Assembly: GCA_963817615.1 (NCBI GenBank)
Contig: CAWFPH010000003.1
Location: forward strand, 1,116,001 to 1,180,000
Source: FEN-1219 sp963817615
GTDB taxonomy: Bacteria; Pseudomonadota; Gammaproteobacteria; Steroidobacterales; Rariloculaceae
DNA length: 64,000 nt
Direction: 5' to 3'
Shown here: positions 9,416-18,362 of the stretch, piece after piece
Position numbering within the stretch: position 1 is the stretch's first letter
Layout: every line of letters starts with the position of its first letter
Notes under the pieces: model-generated
The model's database searches: none
Told to the model about the DNA's origin: nothing
The model's input: only the letters and a program-made list of their open reading frames with translations
Program-made: the position numbers and the translations under genes

Positions 9416-10798
9416 CTATGTCATAGCGACTAAGCCTCGCGATGGTCGCCGAATGCGAACGTGGCGCTCTAGCCCTATCAGCAGCACGGTCGTGGCTACC
9501 ATCGCCACGGCCATCGCGGCAAGACCCGCCGAATAGGTGCCGGTCGCGTCCTTCGCAATGCCCCATGCGTACGGACCCCCAAATGCCCCAATCTGTGAAA
9601 CGGTGTTGATTGTCGCCCCACCCAACGCGAGCAGGCGGGGATGCAGAAGGTCCGGCCAGAACATGGCGCATGTCAGGACCTGGGACCACGCGCATATGCT
9701 GAAGATGAACAAACCTCCGACCGTGAAGGCCGCCGAGCCGTGAACCCAGATCATAGAAATCCCCGCCGCCATCCCCAGCGCGCTCGCGATGGCGCAGGAG
9801 AAGCGTTCGCCACGGCGATCCGAAAACCACCCCGTCAACAGCATCGCGACGATGCCCAACACGCCGCCGGCGCTTACGACGTAGCCGATCTCATATTCGT
9901 CGAGAGCAGTGGTCACCTGGAGCAAGAGAGGTGCGTTGACCGCGAATGTGATCCCAACGCCGGTGATGAGTGCCCCAATCAAAGATATCTGCAGCACGAT
10001 TGGGTTACGGATCGTGGCTAACAGGTCGTGACGAACCGGCGATCCGATCACTGCCGCTTCGCTTTCGAGCGTGCTCTTGAGCCATGACTTTTCGTCTGCT
10101 GTTAGCCAACCGACCGAGCCTGGATCGTTCGGCAGGAAGAACCAAATGGCGAGGCCGATGAACACCGCCGGCAGGCCTTGTAGCGCGAGCAGCCATTGCC
10201 ATCCGTGAAGCCCATAGAGGCCGTCCATCGACAGCAAGGTTCCCGAGACGCTGCCGAGGAGCACCGATGCGAGCGGGCCAAAGATATAGAAGCGGCTGAT
10301 CGCGCGGCCTCGACACGCCTTTGGAAACCAAGTGCCGAGGTAAAAGATGACGCCCGGAAAGAAGCCGGCTTCAGCCGCACCCAGCAAGAAGCGGATTGTG
10401 TAGAACTGCCAAGGCGTGCGCACCCACATCGTCGCGGTCGCAAGCACGCCCCAGGTCACCATGATCCGCGCGAGCCAACGGCGCGCGCCATAGCGAGTCA
10501 GCAACATATTCGAGGGGATTTCGACTACCGAATACGCGAGGAAGAACATCCCTGCGCCTAGACCATAAACGGTGGCACTGAAGCCCAGCTCGCTGTTCAT
10601 CTGAAGAGCGGCGAAGCCAATGTTGACCCGATCCATGTACGCGAACAGATAGCCGAGCCCGAGCAGCGGCAGGATGCGTATGCTGGCTTTGAGGACGGCA
10701 GAGTGGGCGACGCCGGGGGCAGCAAGATGGATCATCCGGCGCCCCGGCGTCTCTGAATTTGCCGTGCCGGGCAATCCGGTCTCATCAAGAGCTGCCAT
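9416..10798 (-). CDS. MFS transporter, anion:cation symporter (tartrate/phthalate-type) family
   Basis: This inner-membrane permease has 460 residues and about 12 hydrophobic helices. The start at 10798 is chosen for the GAGGAGG ribosome binding site just upstream. The first helix has 'YLFAYMDRVNIGFAALQM', and a later loop has 'GAAEAGFFPGVIFYLGTWFP'. Both are hallmarks of the ACS subfamily, which imports organic acids such as tartrate, glucarate and phthalate. It could supply carboxylated substrates to the catabolic genes at 24-36 kb, but they are 13 kb away and this link is only inference. Confidence 0.88.
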   Translation of the reverse strand: MAALDETGLPGTANSETPGRRMIHLAAPGVAHSAVLKASIRILPLLGLGYLFAYMDRVNIGFAALQMNSELGFSATVYGLGAGMFFLAYSVVEIPSNMLLTRYGARRWLARIMVTWGVLATATMWVRTPWQFYTIRFLLGAAEAGFFPGVIFYLGTWFPKACRGRAISRFYIFGPLASVLLGSVSGTLLSMDGLYGLHGWQWLLALQGLPAVFIGLAIWFFLPNDPGSVGWLTADEKSWLKSTLESEAAVIGSPVRHDLLATIRNPIVLQISLIGALITGVGITFAVNAPLLLQVTTALDEYEIGYVVSAGGVLGIVAMLLTGWFSDRRGERFSCAIASALGMAAGISMIWVHGSAAFTVGGLFIFSICAWSQVLTCAMFWPDLLHPRLLALGGATINTVSQIGAFGGPYAWGIAKDATGTYSAGLAAMAVAMVATTVLLIGLERHVRIRRPSRGLVAMT

Positions 10799-11389
10799 CC
10801 CCAGCCTCCTCAGCCCGGTGCCGCCAAACGGCGGCATGGAGGTAAGCATGCCCCCAGCAGCCCCGGGGGCGGCGCATTGGGGAGACGTTTGGGCGCCCTG
10901 CTTTCCTCACCCCAATTCAGAAAGTTTCGCTTGTTGTCTGCGCCCAGACAGATGGCATCCTAACTCGATGAGGGATTGCAGGGAACCGGACTGAAGTGAC
11001 AGGCGCCTTTGGGCGGATCGCTCGAGCGGGTCAGAAAGCGCACGTGCGGAAGAGCCGATGCCGAGGACTTGCTGCGCACAGCGCGTCCACGCGGTATGTA
11101 TTTCCGCGGCACACGGCGGAATTTCCGTGAGGGCAGCGTGCACGATGCGACTTCGCCACGCGCGCTCGTCAGCGACGCTCCGAAGTCTGCCGCAAGCTTC
11201 TAGCGCGGTGAAGCTCAGAAGGCGCTATGCCGAGCGACGCCCCGACATCGGCTGCGCAAAGTGCCGGTCCCGGCACTGCTCTCGAATCACCCTCTGGATC
11301 CGGTGACCGAGACGGCGTTCGACCGTTGCCGGGGCATCGCCTCCGCCCACCTCGACTACGACGTGCGCCAGCAATGAGCCGATCTCGTC
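10799..11389. other. Gap upstream of the EAL remnant, no gene recognised
   Basis: This roughly 590-bp stretch between the MFS gene and the EAL remnant shows only short overlapping frames with no family resemblance that I recognise. It may contain more of the degraded sensory gene whose tail follows, but nothing readable remains. Confidence 0.45.
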
Positions 11390-11655
11390 AGCCAGCGATC
11401 TCGAGCATGCGATCGCCGCCGAGGAACTGCTCGTCCACTACCAACCGACGATCCGGCGCTTCGCCACGGCACGTGCGACATCTCATCTGTAGAATAGCCA
11501 ATGCCGAAGTCGTCGATTGCGAGACCAATGTTCTCGAAGACGAAGCGACACTTGCGTTTCTCAACGACGTTGGATGCGACGAAGCCCGGGGTTTCTACGT
11601 AAGTCCGCCCGTGATTGCGAACCGGGTGCCAAAGATCATCGCTCGCTGGGACTAG
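11390..11655 (+). pseudogene. Decayed EAL-domain (c-di-GMP phosphodiesterase) gene with inverted internal segment
   Basis: Pieces of an EAL domain survive in different frames and orientations. At 11397 the plus strand encodes 'DLEHAIAAEELLVHYQP', the beginning of an EAL domain. At 11536-11655 another plus frame encodes 'EDEATLAFLNDVGCDEARGF' and then 'YVSPP', the end of the domain, up to a stop. Between them, 11488-11535 reads 'LAIDDFGIGYS', the central EAL motif, only on the minus strand. The segment has therefore been flipped, and the approximately 60 residues that normally follow it are gone. The gene cannot make a working phosphodiesterase. Confidence 0.72.
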
Positions 11656-11836
11656 CACCCATGCGGCGGGCGCGACCGCCTCGACCGACTGGAAATCTCT
11701 GGAAAGGGTTGTCTGATCGATCGTGCGCAACGCGGTCGAATTCCTGGCACGGAGAGCGGCCGATGCTCGCGGAAGAGGCGCCGGAATCGCACGACGCCTT
11801 CAGCGTTGTCGGCCAGACGTGCGCGATTGATGACGC

Positions 11837-13723
11837 TCAAGGCAAACAATGAGCCAGTCGAAGTTCGCGCAGCATCGCCCTCTTCTTGGCTTGGTGAGCC
11901 TGCATCCGACGCAGGATGTCGTCGAGCACGCGGACCGCGGCGCGTACGTGAGGGCCCTTGTTCAGCATTACGCATTCGGCCCGATGGGACATCGCCGCGT
12001 CCGTGATTTCGGCCCGGGAGGCCATGCCCTTCTTGGCGAGGGTCTCGAGCACCTGAGTCGCCCAAATGACAGGCACGTGAGCGGCTTCGCAGATCCAAAG
12101 AATCTCCTCCTGAACCTCGGCGAGCCGCTCGAAGCCACATTCAACCGCGAGATCGCCACGCGCAATCATCACCCCGCAGCTCGGCCATTGCATCGCGCTG
12201 AGCAGCATGTCGGGCAAGTGCTCGAAACCTGCGCGCGTCTCGACCTTGAGCACGATCGCAGGGCGCCGCTCGCCGAGCCGGGCAAGATGCTGCTCGAGCG
12301 ACTCCACGTCGTGTGCGCTGTTCGCGAAGGAAAGCTCGATGAGGTCCGCATGCTCGGCCGCAAATGCGAGACTCTCGACGTCGTCAGGCGTCATCGCGGA
12401 GAGGTCGAGGTTGCTCTGCGGCAGGTTGATGCCCTTATCCGCGCCGAGCTTGCTTCCGAACGGTAGCGCGTGAGTGATGCGCACGTACAGTCGATCGGGC
12501 TCGATCTTCTCGATTGCGCCGCCGATCTTGCCGTCGTCGAACCAGATGGGCTCGCCCGTGCGAATGCGGTTCGAGAATTCCGGCAATGTGCAGCCGATCG
12601 TCGCCGGCGTGAGGACGCGGCCGGCGGCATCGGAAGTGGCCGGTCGTCCGGGCTCGAGGTTGCGCGTCAGGATCAGCAAGTCGCCCGTGCGCAGCACGAG
12701 CCGACTCTCGAGCGCCGCCAAACCGCCGACACTCGCGTCGTGTGCGCGGCCGTCTGCAGTGCGATGCGTGAGGACGGTGTCCGGAACGAAATAGATCGTC
12801 TTGACGCTTTCGGCCCAAGCGCCCGCCTCGGTCGCGTCGACGACCACGAGCTCGCGCTTCGCGCCGCGAGCGTCGGTGAGCGCGATCCTGTCTCGCAGCC
12901 GCAGCCGCGCGAGCCATGTGGCCGGCACGGCGAGGCGCCCGTCCGCAGACGAAGGCGGCGGCTGAGCGTGCCCGCTCGCCGTCAGCCACACGCGAGCCGG
13001 CGCGATGACCCTGCCGTAGACGTCGCGCGCGGGCCGCACTCGCGCCACCGCCGCGCCGGCAGCGAGCGGACCCGTCCGAAGCTTGGGTCCCGCGAGGTCC
13101 ATGACCACGCGGCACGGCTTGCCGAGTGATTCCTCGGCGCGCCGCAGGTTCGCGATCATTGCCGACCAGGTCGACGCATCGTCGTGCGCGCAGTTGATGC
13201 GCATGCAGTTCATGCCCTGCTCGAGTAGGTCGTGCACGAGCGTGTACTCGTGCGCCGCTTCCGTCGGCATCGTCACCATGATGCGAACATCGCGCCCATC
13301 GGTCGGCGGCCCGAACAACGCTTCCGTGTGCTCGGCTAGCAGGCGCTGGCCCGCCGGGAAGTCGACGTCGCAAGACCCCGCGGGATGCGGCAGCCCATGT
13401 TGCCCGAGCAGCCGATGCAAAATCTCGAGGACCGCGTCGATCGTCGCAACAGTATGCGATTCGGCACGGCCGAGCGACGACAGGCCGAGGCGCGCGAGCT
13501 GTGTCTGCAGCGGGCGTAGGTCATGACGGCGCAACGCCAAGTAGTGCAGCAGGTTGCGGGCGCTCGGGCCGTGAGTCGGATTCACGGCTTCGAGGCGCGG
13601 CGCGAGCTCGGCGGTCTCGGCGAGCATGCTGTCGCGGATGCTCTCGAGCTCGCGCGCAACCGCGGCGACGTCGACGCCGCCGATGGCTGAGATCTGATCG
13701 ACGGGTTTCTCGCTCGCGTTCAT
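11837..13723 (-). CDS. Pyruvate kinase-like enzyme with N-terminal extension
   Basis: This protein would make pyruvate and ATP from phosphoenolpyruvate and ADP. It has 628 residues; the ATG at 13723 follows a GAGGG site. An N-terminal region of about 130 residues unlike standard pyruvate kinase comes first. The barrel follows, with 'GMNCMRINCAHDD', 'DLAGPKLRTGPL', a large inserted B-domain, 'MIARGDLAVECG' and 'WATQVLETL' (the MARGDLG- and ATQMLES-like motifs). The protein stops soon after 'KGPHVRAAVRVLDDIL', so the normal C-terminal allosteric domain is absent. It is either a non-allosteric pyruvate kinase or a related enzyme with a changed substrate. Confidence 0.82.
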   Translation of the reverse strand: MNASEKPVDQISAIGGVDVAAVARELESIRDSMLAETAELAPRLEAVNPTHGPSARNLLHYLALRRHDLRPLQTQLARLGLSSLGRAESHTVATIDAVLEILHRLLGQHGLPHPAGSCDVDFPAGQRLLAEHTEALFGPPTDGRDVRIMVTMPTEAAHEYTLVHDLLEQGMNCMRINCAHDDASTWSAMIANLRRAEESLGKPCRVVMDLAGPKLRTGPLAAGAAVARVRPARDVYGRVIAPARVWLTASGHAQPPPSSADGRLAVPATWLARLRLRDRIALTDARGAKRELVVVDATEAGAWAESVKTIYFVPDTVLTHRTADGRAHDASVGGLAALESRLVLRTGDLLILTRNLEPGRPATSDAAGRVLTPATIGCTLPEFSNRIRTGEPIWFDDGKIGGAIEKIEPDRLYVRITHALPFGSKLGADKGINLPQSNLDLSAMTPDDVESLAFAAEHADLIELSFANSAHDVESLEQHLARLGERRPAIVLKVETRAGFEHLPDMLLSAMQWPSCGVMIARGDLAVECGFERLAEVQEEILWICEAAHVPVIWATQVLETLAKKGMASRAEITDAAMSHRAECVMLNKGPHVRAAVRVLDDILRRMQAHQAKKRAMLRELRLAHCLP

Positions 13724-13906
13724 GCCCTCGTTAAAGCACGCGAACATCCACATCGTATTGCGGAAACGTTACGGATTTATTGCGTCGATCTCCGCGACGC
13801 CGTCGCGCGATCTTTCACGCGATACGCTTCGCGAGCCGCTAGTATGAGTACCTCTTGGCTAACCCCGGCGCGCCGGAGAACTCGTTGAGAAGTCGGAGTC
13901 GCGAGA

Positions 13907-14356
13907 ATGGCAATACGAGCAATCGACATTATGACGGCCGAGGTTGCGACGGTGCGTCCGGATGCGCCAGTGGAGCAGGTTGCTCGACGCCTCGTGGAGC
14001 TCGGCGTCAATGCGCTACCCGTCGTCGATGATGACGACAATGTGCTCGGCATCGTCAGCGAAGGCGATCTGATTCGACGGCCTGAGCTCGGCACGCAGCC
14101 CGAGGTCGGGTGGTCCTCGTACCTACTCGATTCGCCGGGAGAACGAGCCGTTCGCTACGCCAAGATTCACGGCCGGGAGGCACGCGACGTGATGAGCGCC
14201 CCGATCGTGAGCGTGCACGAGCATGCCACGTTGGCGGAGATCGCCGAGATCTTCGATAGTCGAGGTATCAAGCGGTTGCCAGTGCTACGCGACGGGAAGC
14301 TCGTCGGCATCGTGACCCGCGCCAGTGTGCTGCTCGGCTTCCTTCGTCCCGAGTAG
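13907..14356 (+). CDS. Tandem CBS-domain protein
   Basis: This is a small cytoplasmic protein of 149 residues formed almost wholly by two CBS motifs. The first spans about residues 7-60 ('DIMTAEVATVRPDAPV' to 'GIVSEGDLIRRPE') and the second about 92-147 ('DVMSAPIVSVHEHATL' to 'GIVTRASVLLGFL'). CBS pairs usually bind adenine nucleotides and sense energy state. It is divergent from the pyruvate kinase-like gene, separated by about 180 bp, so a shared metabolic link is possible but unproven. The ribosome binding site is weak. Confidence 0.87.
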   Translation: MAIRAIDIMTAEVATVRPDAPVEQVARRLVELGVNALPVVDDDDNVLGIVSEGDLIRRPELGTQPEVGWSSYLLDSPGERAVRYAKIHGREARDVMSAPIVSVHEHATLAEIAEIFDSRGIKRLPVLRDGKLVGIVTRASVLLGFLRPE

Positions 14357-14484
14357 GCGCTCAGAGCCGCCTCGTGCGATGCTCGTGCAAGATTCGTGCG
14401 TAGAGTGCGGCGTGCAGAGCCACTCTCACGCAAGTTGTCCATTGGGCAAGACTCTAGGTGCGGGCGCCTTCATGTCTTCAGTGG

Positions 14485-15999
14485 TCAGGCCGGGAGTAAT
14501 GCTCTTCTAACCGCGTGCCGCCAACCCGCTATCAGCCGTTGCCGCTGAGCGTCCTGCATCAGCGGCTCGAAGCGCGTTTCGCACCTCCAGATTTTTTCCA
14601 GCGAATCTAGGCTGTCCCACACTCCCGTCGCGAGCCCGGCGAGAAAGGCGGCTCCGAGGGCGGTGGTCTCGACGATTTCCGGCCGTTCGACGGGCGCCAT
14701 CAACATGTCCGCCAGGAATTGGCATAGCCAGTCGTTGACGGCCATTCCGCCGTCCACGCGCAGGGCAGTTTCGCCATTTCCCGCGTCGGCCTGCATCGCA
14801 TCGATCAGATCTTTCGTTTGGTAGCCAACCGATTCAAGCGCCGCTCGGGCAAGATGGCCGTCGGACGCATCGAGCGTCAAACCGCAGATGAGCGCGCGCA
14901 CATCCGGCTCCCAGTAGGGAGCGCCCAGCCCGACAAACGCCGGTACCATGTAGACCCCATGGTTGTCGGGCGTACGTGTGGCGAGATCGTGAGTTTCGGA
15001 AGCATGGGTGATGATTTTCAATCCGTCGCGCAGCCATTTCACGGCGGCGCCGGCGACGAAGATCGAGCCCTCCAACGCGTAATGCGTGGTGCCCCCCACC
15101 CGGTACGCGGGGGTGGTGAGCATGCGCTTAGTGGAAAGCACAGGCTCTTCGCCAATGTTCATCAGCACGAAGCAGCCCGTTCCGTACGTCGCTTTCGCCA
15201 TTCCGGGATGGAAGCAAGCTTGCCCAAACAACGCAGCCTGCTGATCGCCCGCCATGCCGCCGATCGGAATGGACATGCCCAAGATCGCGGCATCGCAATG
15301 TCCAAAGATGTGCGAGTTCTCCTGCACCTCCGGCAGCATCGAAGCGGGAATATTGAACAGGTTCAGCAAATCGTCGTCCCATTCTTCGGTCGTTATGTTG
15401 AACAGGAGGGTTCGACCGGCATTGGTGGGATCGGTGGCGTGCACCTTTCCGGCCGTCAGCCGGGACAACAGGAAGGAGTCGATGGTGCCGAATGCCAGCT
15501 CCCCTCTTTCCGCCGACTCGCGCGTCCCATCGACATTGTCGAGGATCCAGGCCAACTTCGTCGCTGAAAAGTAGGGGTCGATCAGAAGCCCGCTCTTTCG
15601 AGTGACCATGTCTTCCATTCCAGCGCTCTTCAGGCTGGCGCAGAAGTCTGCCGTCCGGCGATCCTGCCATACGATGGCGTTGTGCACGGGCCGTCCGCTC
15701 GACCGCTCCCAGACCACCACGGTTTCCCGTTGATTGGTGATTCCGATACCGGCGATCTCCGACACGTCGACACGCGCCGATGCGACTACCTCTCGCATCG
15801 TGGCGACCGTATCGCGCCAGATGTCCTCCGGATCGTGCTCCACCCATCCGGGTCCGGGGTAGTGCTGTTGGAATTCCCGCTGCGCAGTCGCCACCGGCTT
15901 TGCAGCCGAGTCGAACAGAATGCAGCGGGTCGAAGTCGTTCCCTGATCGATCGCGAGTACGTAAGGTGCTTGCGGCACGTTCACTCTCTTGTTCTGCAA
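14485..15999 (-). CDS. glpK: Glycerol kinase
   Basis: It phosphorylates glycerol to sn-glycerol 3-phosphate with ATP. It is 504 residues, the usual length. FGGY-kinase features include 'LAIDQGTTSTRCILFD' near the start, 'GITNQRET', 'WQDRRTADFC', and the second FGGY signature region 'ALESVGYQTKDLIDAM'. The start is either TTG at 15999 or GTG at 15984; the sequence does not decide. It lies 45 bp downstream of the glycerol facilitator gene on the same strand, an operon for glycerol uptake and trapping. Confidence 0.95.
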   Translation of the reverse strand: MQNKRVNVPQAPYVLAIDQGTTSTRCILFDSAAKPVATAQREFQQHYPGPGWVEHDPEDIWRDTVATMREVVASARVDVSEIAGIGITNQRETVVVWERSSGRPVHNAIVWQDRRTADFCASLKSAGMEDMVTRKSGLLIDPYFSATKLAWILDNVDGTRESAERGELAFGTIDSFLLSRLTAGKVHATDPTNAGRTLLFNITTEEWDDDLLNLFNIPASMLPEVQENSHIFGHCDAAILGMSIPIGGMAGDQQAALFGQACFHPGMAKATYGTGCFVLMNIGEEPVLSTKRMLTTPAYRVGGTTHYALEGSIFVAGAAVKWLRDGLKIITHASETHDLATRTPDNHGVYMVPAFVGLGAPYWEPDVRALICGLTLDASDGHLARAALESVGYQTKDLIDAMQADAGNGETALRVDGGMAVNDWLCQFLADMLMAPVERPEIVETTALGAAFLAGLATGVWDSLDSLEKIWRCETRFEPLMQDAQRQRLIAGWRHAVRRALLPA

Positions 16000-16044
16000 G
16001 TCGACGATCGGCCCTCGGCTTGATTCAATCGCGGATGTCTCAAC

Positions 16045-16854
16045 TCACTCGCCCGCGAGGTGAAGCTTACGACGGGAAGGCAGGAAAGGCCGGATCAGCC
16101 ATTGGTACATGCTCGAACCGACCACACCGCCGCATAAGGGCCCGGCTATCGGCACCCACCAGTAGTTGTCGGGCGAAGGAAAGGCTGCAGGCCCCCAGCC
16201 AGCCAGATAGGCGAACATCCGCGGTCCCAGGTCGCGCGCGGGATTGATGGGCCAAGCCTCGAGATAGCCCGCCGCACCGCCGATCATGGCTACCAGCAGT
16301 CCGATGATGAGCGCGCTGGAATTGGCCTGCGGCGCTTGCGTGTTGTACTCCTCAGTGATTGCGAAAATCCCCATCAGCAGAAAACCCGTCAGCACGATTT
16401 CATCGAAGAACGCCCGAATCGGCGTGATGTGGGCACCCGGATGGGTAAAGAACACGCCGGCGGCTCCGCCCGCCAGGCGGTCCGCTCCGTGGGAGAGATT
16501 GTAGGCGTCGATCACGGGCGCGAACATCATGTAAACCACCGCAGCGCCAACGAATGCTCCGAAGGTCTGCGCACACCAGAAGGGCAGGACCTTGCGCGCC
16601 GGGAAGTCGCGGTACATGACCAGCGCGAGCGTGACGGCGGGATTGGCGTGGGTGCCGGATACCGCACCCGTCACGTAAATCGCGATCGTCACTGCCAGGC
16701 CCCAGGTCAGACACACCCCGAGGTAGGCGGTCTGGTAAGGGCTGGGGTCATACAGAAGATACATCGCCGCGGCCGAACATCCGATCGCGATGATGATGAA
16801 CACGGCAATGGCTTCGGAGATTAGCTCCCCGATGAATGCCTTGCGTTCCGACAT
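16045..16854 (-). CDS. glpF: Glycerol uptake facilitator (aquaglyceroporin)
   Basis: This is an inner-membrane channel for glycerol, 269 residues. The start at 16854 has an excellent GAGGAGGGG site and fits the family; the frame is open for 22 more codons. Both half-helix NPA motifs are present: 'GTHANPAVTLAL' and 'PINPARDLGPR'. The Asp after NPAR is typical of glycerol facilitators rather than water-specific aquaporins. About six transmembrane helices are visible. It is the first gene of the glpF-glpK operon. Confidence 0.94.
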   Translation of the reverse strand: MSERKAFIGELISEAIAVFIIIAIGCSAAAMYLLYDPSPYQTAYLGVCLTWGLAVTIAIYVTGAVSGTHANPAVTLALVMYRDFPARKVLPFWCAQTFGAFVGAAVVYMMFAPVIDAYNLSHGADRLAGGAAGVFFTHPGAHITPIRAFFDEIVLTGFLLMGIFAITEEYNTQAPQANSSALIIGLLVAMIGGAAGYLEAWPINPARDLGPRMFAYLAGWGPAAFPSPDNYWWVPIAGPLCGGVVGSSMYQWLIRPFLPSRRKLHLAGE

Positions 16855-17290
16855 TGGTTTTCCCCTCCTCTTTCGGGCCCACTGGCAGTTGGCCGCTATT
16901 ATTGTCCCGCGCGCACCCATTCGGGCGCGGCGTCAATCGCTGCCGCGAAGTTTGCGAATTCCTCGGACTCAGGTGTAGCCCAAGTTTGGAGCGCCGTCAG
17001 CCCGGCGCCGCGCCCAGTTCATCCGCGCTTCCTTTGACTTCGGCGGCTGCTCCTGCGCGGCTTGCCGGCGCGCACTCGCCCCTCTCCCGGCCGGCGTGAC
17101 CGCCGCTCGCAGCGCCGCGAGCGCCGCGAAGACTCCATGGCTCCTCCTCTCGCGCCGGCACGGGCTCGACGGCGGCGACGTGTCCGCCCCCGAAATGCAC
17201 GTCTGGACGAAGTCGATGGTGTACTCGGTATCGTTGCCCGATGGCACGCCGCGCCATCAGACGCATCCCTAGAACGACGTTCGCGCGCCG
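16855..17290. other. Gap upstream of glpF, no gene recognised
   Basis: About 435 bp between the start of glpF and the stop of the next minus-strand gene. Only short overlapping frames rich in Arg and Ala are seen. A promoter for glpFK should be in the first 150 bp, but I could not pick out a convincing -35/-10 pair. Confidence 0.4.
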
Positions 17291-17827
17291 CTACTTCGGC
17301 GCAGCCACGCGCTCGAACGTGAACAGGAACGGAACCTCGCGGCCGCCCGGCGCGTAACCCGTGAGGTCGATCGTCATCGTCTGGCCGTCCGCGGAGATCG
17401 TGCGCGTGCCCTTGTTGTTCAACTGGCCGTTGTACTTCGAGACGAACTCGACGGCGCGTTCGCCGATCTGCCGCTCCGAGTACGTGAGCGGCGTGGCCGT
17501 GCCGTTGATCGCGAGCTCGGCCAAAGGCCCGGCTTGGTATTGCGGATAGTCCTTACCGTCCGCCTTCGCCGAGATCTGGATGAAGTCGAGGCTGCCGTCT
17601 TTGTACTGACGCACGGCGAGCACCACCAAGAATCCGTCGTCGCGCAGCGTGTAGCTGCGAGTCTCGCTCGCGAGCGCAAATCCTTCCGGCAACTTCGAGC
17701 GCTGCAAATCGAGCGTCCAGTTGGCGAGCACTTGCGGAACTTGCGCGCCGACAGGGCCCGCGATCAACCACAATAGGCCAGCCGCGAGCACACCCCGCCG
17801 GCGGTTCAGACCTGTCGTTAGGCTCAC
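17291..17827 (-). CDS. Exported protein of unknown function
   Basis: This 178-residue protein has a clear signal peptide (basic 'NRRR', hydrophobic core, 'AGPVGAQ' cleavage near 30). The mature part is beta-rich: 'ANWTLDLQRSKLP', 'ETRSYTLRDDGFLVVLAVRQ', and a C-terminal 'PFLFTFERVA'. The pattern of Trp-x-Leu-Asp followed by a Ser-Lys near the N-terminus resembles small periplasmic lipocalin-like proteins, but I cannot assign a family. It stands alone between glpF and the HigA remnant. Confidence 0.72.
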   Translation of the reverse strand: MSLTTGLNRRRGVLAAGLLWLIAGPVGAQVPQVLANWTLDLQRSKLPEGFALASETRSYTLRDDGFLVVLAVRQYKDGSLDFIQISAKADGKDYPQYQAGPLAELAINGTATPLTYSERQIGERAVEFVSKYNGQLNNKGTRTISADGQTMTIDLTGYAPGGREVPFLFTFERVAAPK

Positions 17828-18080
17828 CGTAGTCCTCCCATCCGAGTCGATGTTTTGCGCGTTGCAAGGAGCAAGCCAGAACCACCGCGCCTACAAGTCT
17901 TTGATCCGCCAAAGTGAAGGTCCACCCGGGGCCAGACGGTGCGGTGGAGTCGTCGCGGATTCGCGCACGCGCGTCCCGGCTGCGGGAACGGGCCGCGCTC
18001 ACTTGCCGCGCCACTAGATGGGACAGAATGTCTTCGGTCTCCGCAGCCTCGCACGATCGATCGAGCGCGCCCGCCGCAAT

Positions 18081-18236
18081 TTCCAGATGGAGTTTCTCGA
18101 CGAGCTCGGCCTATCCGCTTACCCGCTTGCGCGGGCACTGCACGTTCCGACCCATCGCGTGACGGGCATCGTCAACGGCGAGCGTGCGATCACGGCCGAG
18201 GGATAGACGGCGCTTGCCGACGCGGCGTTCCGCTAA
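18081..18236 (+). pseudogene. Truncated HigA-type antitoxin (XRE helix-turn-helix) remnant
   Basis: The frame reads 'FLDELGLSAYPLARALHVP' then 'HRVTGIVNGERAITAEG', closely following HigA/VapI antitoxins ('..LSAYRLAKALGVP..RI..IVNGKRAITADTALRL'). An in-frame TAG at 18204-18206 stops it exactly where 'TALRLARFFG' should follow. After the stop the frame continues 'TALADAAFR' and ends again at 18234. The C-terminal half of the antitoxin is missing. No HigB toxin is found next to it. This is the relic of a lost toxin-antitoxin pair. Confidence 0.68.
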
Positions 18237-18362
18237 AAATCCGCGCCGTGGATGCGCCGTTGCGCGCAAGCAGCGCTGCGGATGAGAACTCGCCCGAGTC
18301 CATCTATGATGGACAAGCCGCAATCGACTGGTCCGCAAGGGCCGGACCGGGGGGATGAGCTC

